Source: Oscillospiraceae bacterium
Lineage (GTDB): Bacteria > Bacillota > Clostridia > Oscillospirales > Oscillospiraceae
Assembly (NCBI GenBank): GCA_016302405.1
Contig: JAEDNR010000003.1
Location: 1 to 52,842, forward strand
Reading direction: 5' to 3'
Length of the DNA: 52,842 nt
The first letter of the stretch is position 1. Each line of letters begins with the position of its first letter. Shown here one piece after another: positions 1 through 7,930 of the stretch. A program made the translations under genes and the position numbers. The notes under the pieces were generated by a model. It searched no databases and was not told where the DNA came from. It saw nothing but the letters and a program-made list of their open reading frames with translations.

Positions 1-40
1 TTTAAGGTTGAACCTATCAATTTCGGGCCTGAAAAGTTGG

Positions 41-82
41 GAGATTGCCACACCACTTAAGCGGACTGGTTCGCAATGACCG
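41..82. repeat. Dispersed repeat, copy A (GAGATTGCC...GCAATGACCG type)
   Basis: A 42-bp unit reads GAGATTGCCACACCA, ten spacer bases, then CTGGTTCGCAATGACCG. The same unit occurs in reverse orientation at 33140-33180. Similarity to the far copy appears to continue leftward towards base 1, so the element may be cut by the window edge. It is non-coding and lies downstream of the leftward ygiQ-like gene. Short palindromic repeats with a GAGATTGCCAC core are common in intergenic regions of many bacteria. No function is assigned. Confidence 0.7.
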
Positions 83-99
83 GTTTTTCGACAGGCTCT

Positions 100-129
100 A
101 CGCCCACGGAAAAGCTTTTCCGTGGGCGT
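100..129 (-). terminator. 30-bp perfect palindrome just after ygiQ; possible terminator
   Basis: ACGCCCACGGAAAAG is followed directly by its exact reverse complement, giving a perfect 30-bp palindrome four bases beyond the stop codon of the leftward gene. There is no U-tract on the leftward transcript, so it may stabilise the RNA 3-prime end rather than act as a classical intrinsic terminator. Confidence 0.5.
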
Positions 130-133
130 TGTG

Positions 134-2005
134 TCATTTTCTGCGGCTCTTTGCCGGAGAGGTGTTTTTCTTCTTCCCGGGGACATTTCCGGGAGCCTTT
201 GCTCCCGGTCCTTTCGGCGGCCAGGGCCGGATCAGACACTTGGGTCCGGTGCCGATGAGGTCTTCCCGTCCCGCCTTTACCAGCGCCTCCCGAACAAGGC
301 TATAGTTGACGGGATTCCGGTACTGGATGAGGGCACGCTGCATGGCTTTCTCATGGGGATCTGTGGGGATGTAGACCTTTTCCATGGTTCTGGGATCCAG
401 TCCGGTGGCGTACATCACCGTGGACAGGGTGGAGGGGGTAGGGTAGAAATCCTGCACCTGCTCCGGGTTGTAGCCCATGTCCCGAATGTACTCTGCCAGC
501 GCCACCGCGTCCGCCAGGGTGGAGCCGGGATGGCTGGACATGAGGTAGGGGACAAGGTACTGCTTCATCCCGAACTCCTGGTTGAGACGGAAGTATTTTT
601 CCACAAACCGGTTGTACACTTCGTTCCTTGGCTTTCCCATCCGGGCCAGAACCCGGTCGGAAACGTGCTCCGGCGCTACTTTCAGCTGTCCGGAGATGTG
701 GTACTTTACCAGCTCCCGGAAGAAGGTGTCCTTCTTGTCCGCCAGCAGATAGTCAAACCGGATGCCGCTGCGGACAAAAACTTTTTTTACCCCGGGCAGG
801 GCCCTGAGCTTGCGCAGCAGGGCAACATAGTCGCTGTGATCCGCGTCCATATTCTTGCAGGGGGTGGGGTAGAGGCACTGCCGCCCTCCACAGGCGCCTT
901 TGGACATCTGCTTTTTGCAGGCGGGGTGGCGGAAATTGGCGGTGGGGCCGCCCACATCGTGGATATAGCCCTTGAAATCCGGATCCTTCGTCATAATCTC
1001 CGCTTCCCGGAGAATGGATTCGTGGCTCCTGACCTGTACGATCCGCCCCTGGTGGAAGGTCAGGGCGCAGAAGGAGCAGGCACCGAAGCAGCCCCGGTTG
1101 CTCACCAGGCTGAACCTGACCTCTTCGATGGCGGGAACGCCCCCTGCCTTTTCGTAGCTGGGGTGGTAGGTGCGCATATAAGGAAGATCGTAGATCTCGT
1201 CCATTTCCTCCGTGGTCAGCGGTTTCTGGGGCGGATTCTGCACCACATATTTCTTACCGTACCACTCCGCCATTCGCTTGGCGGTAAAGGGGTCGCAGTT
1301 GGCGTACTGGATCCGGAAGGATTCAGCGTACTTGCGCTTATCCGTCTTCACTTCGTCAAAGCTGGGAAGAATAATTGTGGGAAGACTGTCGTCAGGCTGG
1401 GCGGTTTTGAAAACCGTCCCATCCACATAGGTAATGTCCTTAACATCCATTCCCGTGTTCAGAGCATCGGCGATCTCCACCACGCTCCGTTCCCCCATGC
1501 CGTACATGAGAAGATCCGCCTGGCTGTCCAGGAGGATGGAGCGCTTCATTTTGTCCGACCAGTAGTCGTAGTGGGCAAGCCGCCGCAGGCTTGCCTCAAT
1601 GCCGCCGATCAGAATGGGAATATCCTTATAGGTGCGGCGGATCAGGTTGCAGTAAACGACGGTGGCATAATCCGGCCGCTTTCCCATGACACCTCCGGGG
1701 GTAAAGGCATCGGATTTCCGGCGGTGGCAGGTGACGGAATAGTGGTTCACCATGGAATCCATATTGCCGCCGGAGACCAGAAATGCCAGCCGGGGTGGTC
1801 CGAATACATTGATGGATTCGGGATCCTTCCAGTCCGGCTGGGAGATGATGCCCACGCTGTAGCCGTGATGCTCCAGAACCCGGCTGATAATGGCGTGGCC
1901 AAAGGAGGGATGATCCACATAGGCATCCCCGATCACATATACAAAGTCGCACTGGACCCATCCCCGGGCTTCCATTTCCTCCCGGGTCACAGGCAGAAAA
2001 GCCAT
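134..2005 (-). CDS. YgiQ family radical SAM protein
   Basis: A 623-residue protein of the YgiQ family (UPF0313) with a B12-binding-like N-terminal half followed by a radical SAM domain. The cluster-binding motif CFGACSFC is at about residues 306-313 (CX3CX2C). The start is ATG at 2005, preceded five bases upstream by GGAGG. A TTG further upstream at 2017 overlaps that ribosome binding site and is unlikely to be used. It is the last gene of the leftward cluster ylmH, DUF896, NUDIX, ygiQ. The C-terminus is a Lys/Arg/Pro-rich tail. Family membership is clear. The reaction of YgiQ proteins is, to my knowledge, not established, so no substrate is proposed. Confidence 0.93.
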   Translation of the reverse strand: MAFLPVTREEMEARGWVQCDFVYVIGDAYVDHPSFGHAIISRVLEHHGYSVGIISQPDWKDPESINVFGPPRLAFLVSGGNMDSMVNHYSVTCHRRKSDAFTPGGVMGKRPDYATVVYCNLIRRTYKDIPILIGGIEASLRRLAHYDYWSDKMKRSILLDSQADLLMYGMGERSVVEIADALNTGMDVKDITYVDGTVFKTAQPDDSLPTIILPSFDEVKTDKRKYAESFRIQYANCDPFTAKRMAEWYGKKYVVQNPPQKPLTTEEMDEIYDLPYMRTYHPSYEKAGGVPAIEEVRFSLVSNRGCFGACSFCALTFHQGRIVQVRSHESILREAEIMTKDPDFKGYIHDVGGPTANFRHPACKKQMSKGACGGRQCLYPTPCKNMDADHSDYVALLRKLRALPGVKKVFVRSGIRFDYLLADKKDTFFRELVKYHISGQLKVAPEHVSDRVLARMGKPRNEVYNRFVEKYFRLNQEFGMKQYLVPYLMSSHPGSTLADAVALAEYIRDMGYNPEQVQDFYPTPSTLSTVMYATGLDPRTMEKVYIPTDPHEKAMQRALIQYRNPVNYSLVREALVKAGREDLIGTGPKCLIRPWPPKGPGAKAPGNVPGKKKNTSPAKSRRK

Positions 2006-2017
2006 AATATCCTCCAA

Positions 2018-2575
2018 TTATCCTGTACTCTTTTTTATCAGCTTGCTGTAGATCCGTTCCAGAAACCAGGGCTCTGAAACCTTTTCGGACAGCTCGTCGA
2101 TGGGGATCCAGGCAACCCCGGTGTTCTCATCGGGCTTGCACCGCAGGGGAGCGCCGGGATCCGCCTCAAAAAGGTAGGTCACATTCAGATGCAGATGGGT
2201 GGACACATACTGTCCCCGCTTCTCGTGACCGTCCACACTGAGAATCTCCAGAGAAAAGATGCCGGGATCCAGAAGTTTCAGTTCCGTAATGCCGCTTTCC
2301 TCCATGGCTTCCCGCCGGGCAACGGCGCACAGATCCCTTTGTCCGTCGGCGTGTCCTCCTGTCCAGGCCCAGGAGTTATAGATTTTATGGTAAGCCATCA
2401 GCACCTTTTTCCTGTCCGGGCTGACCACCCAGGCGGAGGCGGTGAGATGGGCGGCGGCACAGTCCCGGCTGTACAGGTCAATTCCGCTGCCAAGCCAGGC
2501 AAGAAGCTGCTCTTTGTCCTTTTCCTCCTGCGCATTTACCGGACGGTAGCAGGCGATTTGTTCCCGAAGTTCCAT
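2018..2575 (-). CDS. NUDIX hydrolase
   Basis: A 185-residue NUDIX hydrolase of the class that cleaves nucleoside-diphosphate-X compounds. The Nudix box runs from GGHADG to REAMEESGI around residues 75-98. The catalytic REXXEEXG part is intact, but the glutamate expected five residues after the first glycine is arginine; related GGHxDG subfamily members often vary there. The start codon overlaps the stop codon of the upstream DUF896 gene (TAATG), implying translational coupling. Substrate cannot be told from sequence. It could be a housekeeping pyrophosphohydrolase or an isopentenyl-diphosphate isomerase-like fold member; I favour the former. Confidence 0.88.
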   Translation of the reverse strand: MELREQIACYRPVNAQEEKDKEQLLAWLGSGIDLYSRDCAAAHLTASAWVVSPDRKKVLMAYHKIYNSWAWTGGHADGQRDLCAVARREAMEESGITELKLLDPGIFSLEILSVDGHEKRGQYVSTHLHLNVTYLFEADPGAPLRCKPDENTGVAWIPIDELSEKVSEPWFLERIYSKLIKKSTG

Positions 2576-2778
2576 TATTTGTGCTCCAATTTCTTCTTTT
2601 TTCCGTCAGGCCCCACAATGTAGGTGTTTTCCAGCTGCCCAACCAGGTTGGCCTTTACCGATTCAATATAAATCCGGCGGAGCCTGTCCCGCTCCTGGAT
2701 TTCCTCCGGAGATAGCCCTTCTTTCTTTGCTTTCTTTGCCAGCGCGTTGATCCGCGCGATTACTTCCTGCATGTTCAT
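2575..2778 (-). CDS. DUF896 (YnzC-like) small protein
   Basis: A 67-residue basic protein that begins MNMQEVIARINALAKK and has the family pattern of an N-terminal helical hairpin with an ER/LRRIY segment, as in the DUF896/YnzC family. The longer open frame extends upstream into the ylmH gene and is rejected: ATG at 2778 has a GAGGA ribosome binding site, and the family always starts near here. In Bacillus, YnzC is SOS-induced; whether that applies here is unknown. The gene lies between ylmH (10 bases upstream) and the NUDIX gene. Confidence 0.88.
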   Translation of the reverse strand: MNMQEVIARINALAKKAKKEGLSPEEIQERDRLRRIYIESVKANLVGQLENTYIVGPDGKKKKLEHK

Positions 2779-2788
2779 ATTTGCGTCC

Positions 2789-3574
2789 TCACACATACCG
2801 GCGGATGATGACACTGATCCGCCCCTTTTTTGTTTCGCCGCCCACCTGGGCAAGCTGTATTTTTCCCAGACCACGCACGGAGATCTTGGCACCCTCTGAA
2901 ACAAGCTTATCCGGCTTCTCGCAGGGCAGGCCGTCAATGGCCGCTTTTCCGGCGGCAACGTATTGCGCGGCCAGGCTTCTGCCGATGCGGAAGCCTGAAC
3001 TGATGACACTGTCTAAGCGCAGGGAGGCAAGGGTATCCCGCAGCTCCTTCGTTTCCGGCTCCGGGATCAGAACCGCGTCCAGAGGTACTTGCTTTAGATG
3101 AAGTGTCGTCCGCCCGGCGCTGGTGAAGCTCTGCACCAGATAGGGCGCGATTTCCGCTGTGACAAAGAAATCCGCGCAGCCGGTACCGACGCAAATGTCG
3201 CCAACGGTTTCCCGTGCGATTCCGGCGCCCATGAGGGCTCCCAGCAGATCCCGGTGGGTCAGCTTGTCCTCCCGGAAGAAGTCCGCGTGGATGCAAACAA
3301 TCGGACTGTCCTCACGCAAAAGCCAGCTTTCCTCCAAATATTCCGGAAGATAGACAAGCATTTTCCGTTCCGCGTCCGGATAGCCGCCGAAAGGAAACAG
3401 CCCCTGGGGACTGCCGAAGAGGAACCGGGCCATTTCCTGCTCCCGGGGGGAGAGAAAGGCGGTGGAGGCAGGAATGTTTTTCCGCATCCCGGAATTTATT
3501 TTGTCGAAGACCTTAGCCAAAAGCATCCGGTCTTCCGTGGTTTTTCCGATTTTTTCGATCAGACTTCGGTCCAT
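2789..3574 (-). CDS. ylmH: YlmH-type RNA-binding protein, S4 domain
   Basis: A 261-residue protein matching YlmH. The N-terminal part carries the LSPREQEMARFLFG and FGGYPDAERKML patterns, and a C-terminal S4 RNA-binding domain contains GRSLAAQYVAAGKAAIDG around residues 190-210. YlmH is tied to cell division and, in recent work on Bacillus, to rescue of peptidyl-tRNA on split 50S ribosomes. The start at 3574 (MDRSLIEK) has GAAGGTG upstream; the longer frame to 3679 would run across the promoter region. It is the first gene of the leftward operon, divergent from the baiN-like gene. Confidence 0.9.
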   Translation of the reverse strand: MDRSLIEKIGKTTEDRMLLAKVFDKINSGMRKNIPASTAFLSPREQEMARFLFGSPQGLFPFGGYPDAERKMLVYLPEYLEESWLLREDSPIVCIHADFFREDKLTHRDLLGALMGAGIARETVGDICVGTGCADFFVTAEIAPYLVQSFTSAGRTTLHLKQVPLDAVLIPEPETKELRDTLASLRLDSVISSGFRIGRSLAAQYVAAGKAAIDGLPCEKPDKLVSEGAKISVRGLGKIQLAQVGGETKKGRISVIIRRYV

Positions 3575-3590
3575 AGTATCACCTTCGGCT

Positions 3591-3619
3591 ATTATACCAT
3601 ATCTTTTCCCGTTCGCAAA
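3591..3619 (-). promoter_or_regulatory. Promoter for ylmH operon
   Basis: On the minus strand a perfect TATAAT (3591-3596) lies 17 bp from a weak -35 TTTGCG (3614-3619), about 17 bases before the ylmH start codon. Confidence 0.6.
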
Positions 3620-3629
3620 GAAGTTTTTC

Positions 3630-3658
3630 TTGTGCATGGGAGATTTGTGGGGTATAAT
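3630..3658 (+). promoter_or_regulatory. Promoter for the oxidoreductase operon
   Basis: TTGTGC (3630-3635), a 17-bp spacer and TATAAT (3653-3658), 32 bases upstream of the start codon at 3691. It is divergent from the ylmH promoter. Confidence 0.75.
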
Positions 3659-3690
3659 GGGGACAATCCATATGTGCAAGGAGAAACAGT

Positions 3691-4905
3691 ATGGTCATTG
3701 GAATCATCGGCGGCGGTGCCTCCGGTATGGCCGCGGCCCTGGCTGCGTCGGAAGCGCCGGGTGTACAGGTGGTGCTTTTTGAGCGTCAGGCCCGTCTGGG
3801 GCGGAAGCTGCGGGCCACCGGCAACGGACGGTGCAACCTGACAAATCTGCACGCCGGAAAAACAGGCTATCATGGGGAGCAGTCCGGCTTCTGGCAATAT
3901 GCCCTGAACCGCTTTTCTCCGGAGGAAACGCTTTGCTGGTTTCGCCGCATGGGCCTTTATACCGTAGCGGAAGCATCGGGCCGGGTGTACCCCTATTCCG
4001 ATCAGGCAAATTCCGTGGCGGATATATTGCGCTTTGCGTTGGACAAGCCCAATATCACTGTAAAACTGGGATTTGAAGTGGAGAAGGTGCGGAAAGCAGC
4101 AGGACGCTTCCGGGTGGAAGCCCAAGAGGAAGCGGTGGACTGTGACCGGGTCATCGTTGCCTGCGGTGGACTTGCCGGAACGGCTCTGGGCGGCAGCATG
4201 TCCGGCTATAAGCTTCTCCGGTCCCTGGGCCATCACAGCACAAAGCTTCGCCCCAATCTGGTGCAGCTTTGTTCCTCCTGGGGAGCCCTCGCGTCCTTAA
4301 AGGGTGTACGGACAAACTGCGAAGCGTCTGTTTTCCGGGACGGAGAGCTGTTTGCCGGGAGCAGGGGAGAACTGCAATTTACGCAGTACGGTTTGTCCGG
4401 CCCGGTGACTTTTGAAATATCCCGGGATGTGTGCCAGGGCGGGGGAGAATGGAGCTGCCGGCTGGATTTTCTTCCCGATCTGGACCGGCAGACCTTGACA
4501 GAGGAACTGCTTCGCAGGAAGAAAACCGACCTGCCTGCTTCTGAGCTGTTTACAGGGATCCTCCATAACCGCCTGGGCAGAGTCCTGACCGGGGAGGCCG
4601 GGATTTCCCAGCAGGGGCTTGTCCGGGATATACCGGAGGAAGCGCTTACCCTGGCAGCGGAAAAGGCAAAGGCGCTGGAAGTGACCCTGACCCAGCCCAT
4701 GGGTATGGATGCCGCCCAGGTGACGGCGGGGGGCATCCTGACGGAGGAATTTAACGAGGAAACCATGGAAAGCCGCCTGGTTCCCGGGCTGTATGCCTGC
4801 GGCGAGGTGCTGGATGTGGATGGAGACTGCGGCGGCTATAACCTGCAATGGGCCTGGAGCTCCGGGCGCCTGGCAGGAGAAAGCGCCGGAAGGAGTAAAA
4901 CATGA
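3691..4905 (+). CDS. BaiN/RdsA-like NAD(P)/FAD-dependent oxidoreductase (HI0933 family)
   Basis: A 404-residue flavoprotein of the HI0933 family. The N-terminal dinucleotide motif GIIGGGASGMAAALAA (residues 4-19) is followed by the family signature ATGNGRCNLTN near residue 47. The C-terminus has the second FAD contact, YACGEVLDVDGDCGGYNLQWA. Members include BaiN, reported to act in bile acid 7-dehydroxylation, and others of unknown role, so the substrate is open. A clear AAGGAG site precedes the ATG. Its last four bases overlap the next gene (ATGA), so the two flavoproteins are co-translated. Confidence 0.9.
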   Translation: MVIGIIGGGASGMAAALAASEAPGVQVVLFERQARLGRKLRATGNGRCNLTNLHAGKTGYHGEQSGFWQYALNRFSPEETLCWFRRMGLYTVAEASGRVYPYSDQANSVADILRFALDKPNITVKLGFEVEKVRKAAGRFRVEAQEEAVDCDRVIVACGGLAGTALGGSMSGYKLLRSLGHHSTKLRPNLVQLCSSWGALASLKGVRTNCEASVFRDGELFAGSRGELQFTQYGLSGPVTFEISRDVCQGGGEWSCRLDFLPDLDRQTLTEELLRRKKTDLPASELFTGILHNRLGRVLTGEAGISQQGLVRDIPEEALTLAAEKAKALEVTLTQPMGMDAAQVTAGGILTEEFNEETMESRLVPGLYACGEVLDVDGDCGGYNLQWAWSSGRLAGESAGRSKT

Positions 4906-6485
4906 TACGACTGCGGGACATTTCCCTCCCGCCGGAGCATGACGCGAATCAGCTTCGGTACGAGGCAGCGAAAAATCTGAAGATTCCCGGCTCCAAAATC
5001 CGGGAGCTGACCATTGTCCGCCGCTCCGTGGATGCCCGGAAGAAGCCGGAGATCCGGATCATTTATACCGTGGATGTCCGTGTGGAGGGAAACGAGAAAA
5101 AGCTCTTAATGAAAGCCGGGAGCCGCCGGGCGGAGCTTGCCCCGGTATACCGTTATACGGTTCCAAAAGCCCCCAAAGCTGCTCAGCGGCCTGTAGTGGT
5201 GGGCTTTGGTCCCGCCGGAATGTTTGCCGCGCTGGTACTGGCCCTGGCAGGACAGTGCCCCCTGGTCCTGGAGCGGGGAGACGATGCCCTGACCAGAAAG
5301 CAGAGGGTGGATGCCTTTTTTTCCGGTGGGACGCTGGACCCCCAAAGCAACGTGCAGTTCGGCGAGGGGGGCGCCGGAACCTTTTCCGACGGAAAGCTGA
5401 ATACCGGGGTCAATAATCCCCGGATCCACTGGATCCTGGAACAGTTTGTGAAAGCGGGAGCGGGGGAGGACATCCTCTTTGACGCCAAGCCCCATGTGGG
5501 GACGGATGTTTTGGTAGAGGTTGTGCAGTCCATTCGCCGCCGGATTGAAGAAATGGGGGGAGAGGTCCGTTTCCGCACCCGGGTGACGGGTATCAAACAG
5601 ACAGGGGATCGGATCACGGCAATCACCACCCAGACGGGGGAGGAGATCCCCTGCACCCGGGTGATCCTGGCCATCGGCCACAGTGCCCGGGACACCTTCC
5701 GGATGCTGGAGGAAATGGGGGTTCCCATGGAGCCAAAGCCATTTGCCATGGGCGCGCGGATCGAGCATTTACAAAAGAATATCGACCTTGCCCAATACGG
5801 CGGGGAGAATCCCGCCCTGCCCCCGGCGGATTACAAGCTGGCGGAGCATTTGGAGGACGGAACGGTATATACTTTCTGTATGTGCCCCGGAGGCTATGTG
5901 GTGGCGGCTGCCTCGGAAGAAGGCGGCGTGGTCACAAACGGCATGAGCAATTCCGACCGCGGGGGAGAAAATGCCAACGCGGCCCTGCTGGTGACGGTTC
6001 GTCCGGGGGATTTTCCCTATCCCGGTCCGCTGGGGGGCATGCTCTGGCAGCGGGAGATTGAGGAACGTGCCTATCGCACCGCTGGTGACTACCGGGCGCC
6101 TGCCCAGACAGTGGGGGACTTCCTTGCCGGAAAGCCCAGCACCGGCCCGGCAGAGGTGAAGCCCACCTATCGTCCCGGGGTGGTCTGGTGCGACCTGAAT
6201 ACCGTCCTGCCGGAAAGCATTACCGCTTCTTTGAAGCAGGCACTTCCCAGATTGGAGACACGGCTTCATGGGTTTGCGGACCCCAATGCAGTGCTGACCG
6301 CCCCGGAGACCCGCAGCTCTTCTCCGGTGCGGATCCTCCGGGGGGAGGACCGGCAGTCGAAGCTTCGGGGACTGTACCCGGCTGGTGAGGGTGCGGGCTA
6401 TGCCGGCGGAATCATGTCAGCAGCCATTGACGGCATGCTCTGCGCCGAGAAGATTCTGGAAGAAATCCGGGAGGAAATCCAATGA
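4902..6485 (+). CDS. FAD-dependent dehydrogenase, COG2509 family
   Basis: A 527-residue FAD-dependent protein. An N-terminal domain of about 95 residues precedes the Rossmann motif VVVGFGPAGMFAAL near residue 103, then SNVQFGEGGAGTFSDGKL near residue 156 and a C-terminal GEGAGYAGGIMSAAIDG. This arrangement matches the COG2509 uncharacterised FAD-dependent dehydrogenases of Firmicutes. It overlaps both neighbours by four bases (ATGA), forming a tight three-gene unit. The pairing of two flavoproteins suggests linked redox chemistry, but no substrate can be inferred. Confidence 0.9.
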   Translation: MIRLRDISLPPEHDANQLRYEAAKNLKIPGSKIRELTIVRRSVDARKKPEIRIIYTVDVRVEGNEKKLLMKAGSRRAELAPVYRYTVPKAPKAAQRPVVVGFGPAGMFAALVLALAGQCPLVLERGDDALTRKQRVDAFFSGGTLDPQSNVQFGEGGAGTFSDGKLNTGVNNPRIHWILEQFVKAGAGEDILFDAKPHVGTDVLVEVVQSIRRRIEEMGGEVRFRTRVTGIKQTGDRITAITTQTGEEIPCTRVILAIGHSARDTFRMLEEMGVPMEPKPFAMGARIEHLQKNIDLAQYGGENPALPPADYKLAEHLEDGTVYTFCMCPGGYVVAAASEEGGVVTNGMSNSDRGGENANAALLVTVRPGDFPYPGPLGGMLWQREIEERAYRTAGDYRAPAQTVGDFLAGKPSTGPAEVKPTYRPGVVWCDLNTVLPESITASLKQALPRLETRLHGFADPNAVLTAPETRSSSPVRILRGEDRQSKLRGLYPAGEGAGYAGGIMSAAIDGMLCAEKILEEIREEIQ

Positions 6486-7441
6486 CGGAAAAAGAAATTA
6501 ACAAGATCCTGCGCCGTCGTTTTTGCACGGCTGGCTGGACATTGCTGATCTATTATGGAATCCTGAATGTCATGGTGCTTCTGACCATGTTTGTTCAGGG
6601 AATGGCAGACGCGCTGGAAATGATCCGCGCAGGTGCCTTGCCGGATCCCGGCAAGCTCACCGCCGGGATTGCGGGAAACGCCTGGGGTTACCTGTATGCT
6701 GCTGCCGTAGGTCTGGTGATTCTGATCGGTTGGAAAGGTCTGCCCTTTCTGGGAAAGGAAATGTGGAGGCCACGGGGGAAAATGGATTCAGCGTCCTTTC
6801 TCTCGGTGCTGTGTGTCTTTGTCAGCGCCCAGCTGGTTTTTTCCGTTTTGACGGGCCTGCTGAACGCTCTGCTCAGCCCCCTTGGTGTGGATATTACGGC
6901 CTCCGTGGAAGCGGCGACCATGCAGAGCAGCAGCGTGAGCATGCTCCTGTACGGCTGTCTGGTTGCGCCGCTTACGGAGGAACTGCTGTTCCGGGGCCTG
7001 ATTCAGGGCATGCTCCGCCCCTACGGAAAGCGTTTCGGTATTATTGCTTCCGCATTTCTGTTTGGCATGTACCACGGGAATCTGGTGCAGACGCCCTACG
7101 CGTTTGCGGTAGGACTGGTGCTGGGCTATGTTGCCGAGGAATATTCCCTGGGCTGGTGTGTGCTGCTGCATATGTTCAATAATCTGGTCCTGGGGAGCTT
7201 GCTGCCGGGGCTGGCCGGGATGCTGCCCGGCGTCAGCGGAGCGCTTCTCCAGGGGGGAATTCTCCTGGCTTTCTCCGTTGCGGCTCTCGGGGTGCTCGTT
7301 GTCAATATCCCGAAGATCCGCAACTATCGTGAGGCAAACCGTATGGACGGAAGATGCCTGACCTGCTTTTTTACCAACGCCGGTACGATCTTTGTTATTC
7401 TGGTTTTCGCGGCCAGTATGGTGCTGATGCTCTCTGTGTGA
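6482..7441 (+). CDS. CPBP family intramembrane glutamic endopeptidase
   Basis: A 319-residue polytopic membrane protein with about seven to eight hydrophobic segments. The CPBP/Abi (Rce1-like) motifs are visible: EELLFRG at residues 166-172 supplies the catalytic glutamates, and FGMYHGN at 194-200 supplies a metal or catalytic histidine. A third His/Asn motif lies in LHMFNNLVLG. CPBP proteins cleave substrates within the membrane and serve in prenyl-CAAX-type processing, bacteriocin self-immunity or signalling. Nothing nearby encodes a bacteriocin, so the role is open. It overlaps the upstream gene by four bases and is followed by a terminator. Confidence 0.88.
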   Translation: MTEKEINKILRRRFCTAGWTLLIYYGILNVMVLLTMFVQGMADALEMIRAGALPDPGKLTAGIAGNAWGYLYAAAVGLVILIGWKGLPFLGKEMWRPRGKMDSASFLSVLCVFVSAQLVFSVLTGLLNALLSPLGVDITASVEAATMQSSSVSMLLYGCLVAPLTEELLFRGLIQGMLRPYGKRFGIIASAFLFGMYHGNLVQTPYAFAVGLVLGYVAEEYSLGWCVLLHMFNNLVLGSLLPGLAGMLPGVSGALLQGGILLAFSVAALGVLVVNIPKIRNYREANRMDGRCLTCFFTNAGTIFVILVFAASMVLMLSV

Positions 7442-7509
7442 GCAAAAGATTGATGTGTCAGCGGCACAGGAGCATGTTCCCGCTTTTTACCGGACTTCCA
7501 TAAAAAAGT

Positions 7510-7541
7510 CTGAGAAGATTTTTGGCCTTCTCAGTTTTTTT
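7510..7541 (+). terminator. Intrinsic terminator after CPBP gene
   Basis: CTGAGAAG (7510-7517), a nine-base loop, CTTCTCAG (7527-7534) and a run of T. The rest of 7442-7765 is AT-rich and shows no credible gene. Confidence 0.85.
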
Positions 7542-7717
7542 CTAATCCCGTATGCCTTGGAAATAAATACGACAAACTGCAATAAAGCGTCATCTGCTTC
7601 CTCAAAAAATGATCGTTAACCATACATATCAAATTCTTTCTAACCGTTTTCTTTTTATTACTTACCCGTTTGGTAAAGTCAACAACGCAATGAAAATGTG
7701 AAATACCGATCGATTCA

Positions 7718-7732
7718 TGTGCAAACTGCACA
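7718..7732. promoter_or_regulatory. Perfect palindrome upstream of licT promoter, possible operator
   Basis: TGTGCA-AAC-TGCACA is a perfect 6+3+6 inverted repeat, 33 bp upstream of the -35 box of the alpha-glucoside operon. A second inverted repeat, AATTTTT/AAAAATT, follows at 7732-7750. Symmetry and position suit an activator or repressor site, but no regulator can be named. Confidence 0.4.
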
Positions 7733-7765
7733 ATTTTTGATAGAAAAATTATATTGAACTGCTGA

Positions 7766-7795
7766 TTGACAAATTATGTTCCGCTCTGCTATAAT
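7766..7795 (+). promoter_or_regulatory. Sigma-A promoter of alpha-glucoside operon
   Basis: Consensus TTGACA (7766-7771), 18-bp spacer and consensus TATAAT (7790-7795). Transcription should begin near 7802, giving a leader of about 130 nt before licT. Confidence 0.88.
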
Positions 7796-7820
7796 TTGTG
7801 CAGAATTGAATATTCTGTTA

Positions 7821-7905
7821 ACGTGTTACTGTTCGATCAGGCATGAGTTCTTAACGTGGATACCCATTTTTGGATAGCCATTTTTTGAAGTCATGCTCTT
7901 TTTTT
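7821..7905 (+). promoter_or_regulatory. RAT antiterminator site overlapping an intrinsic terminator
   Basis: The leader contains GTGTTACTG and CAGGCA flanking a short loop (7823-7846), the arrangement of the ribonucleic antiterminator bound by BglG/LicT proteins. Its 3-prime side overlaps GCATGAGTTC (7841-7850), which pairs nine of ten bases with GAAGTCATGC (7887-7896), followed directly by TCTTTTTTT. RAT folding and terminator folding are therefore mutually exclusive. This is the classical bgl/lic antitermination design, here placed ahead of the regulator gene itself, so LicT would be autoregulated. Confidence 0.82.
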
Positions 7906-7930
7906 GTCGTGGCATCAAGGGGAGACAGCT

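Noticed and set aside
122..2077. 651-residue open frame on the plus strand opposite ygiQ
   Set aside because: It is antisense to a clear radical SAM gene, has no recognisable domains or ribosome binding site, and has the composition of a high-G+C shadow frame.
7531..7731. 66-residue minus-strand frame in the licT upstream region
   Set aside because: It starts at GTG without a ribosome binding site, lies in AT-rich leader DNA, and overlaps the CPBP terminator.
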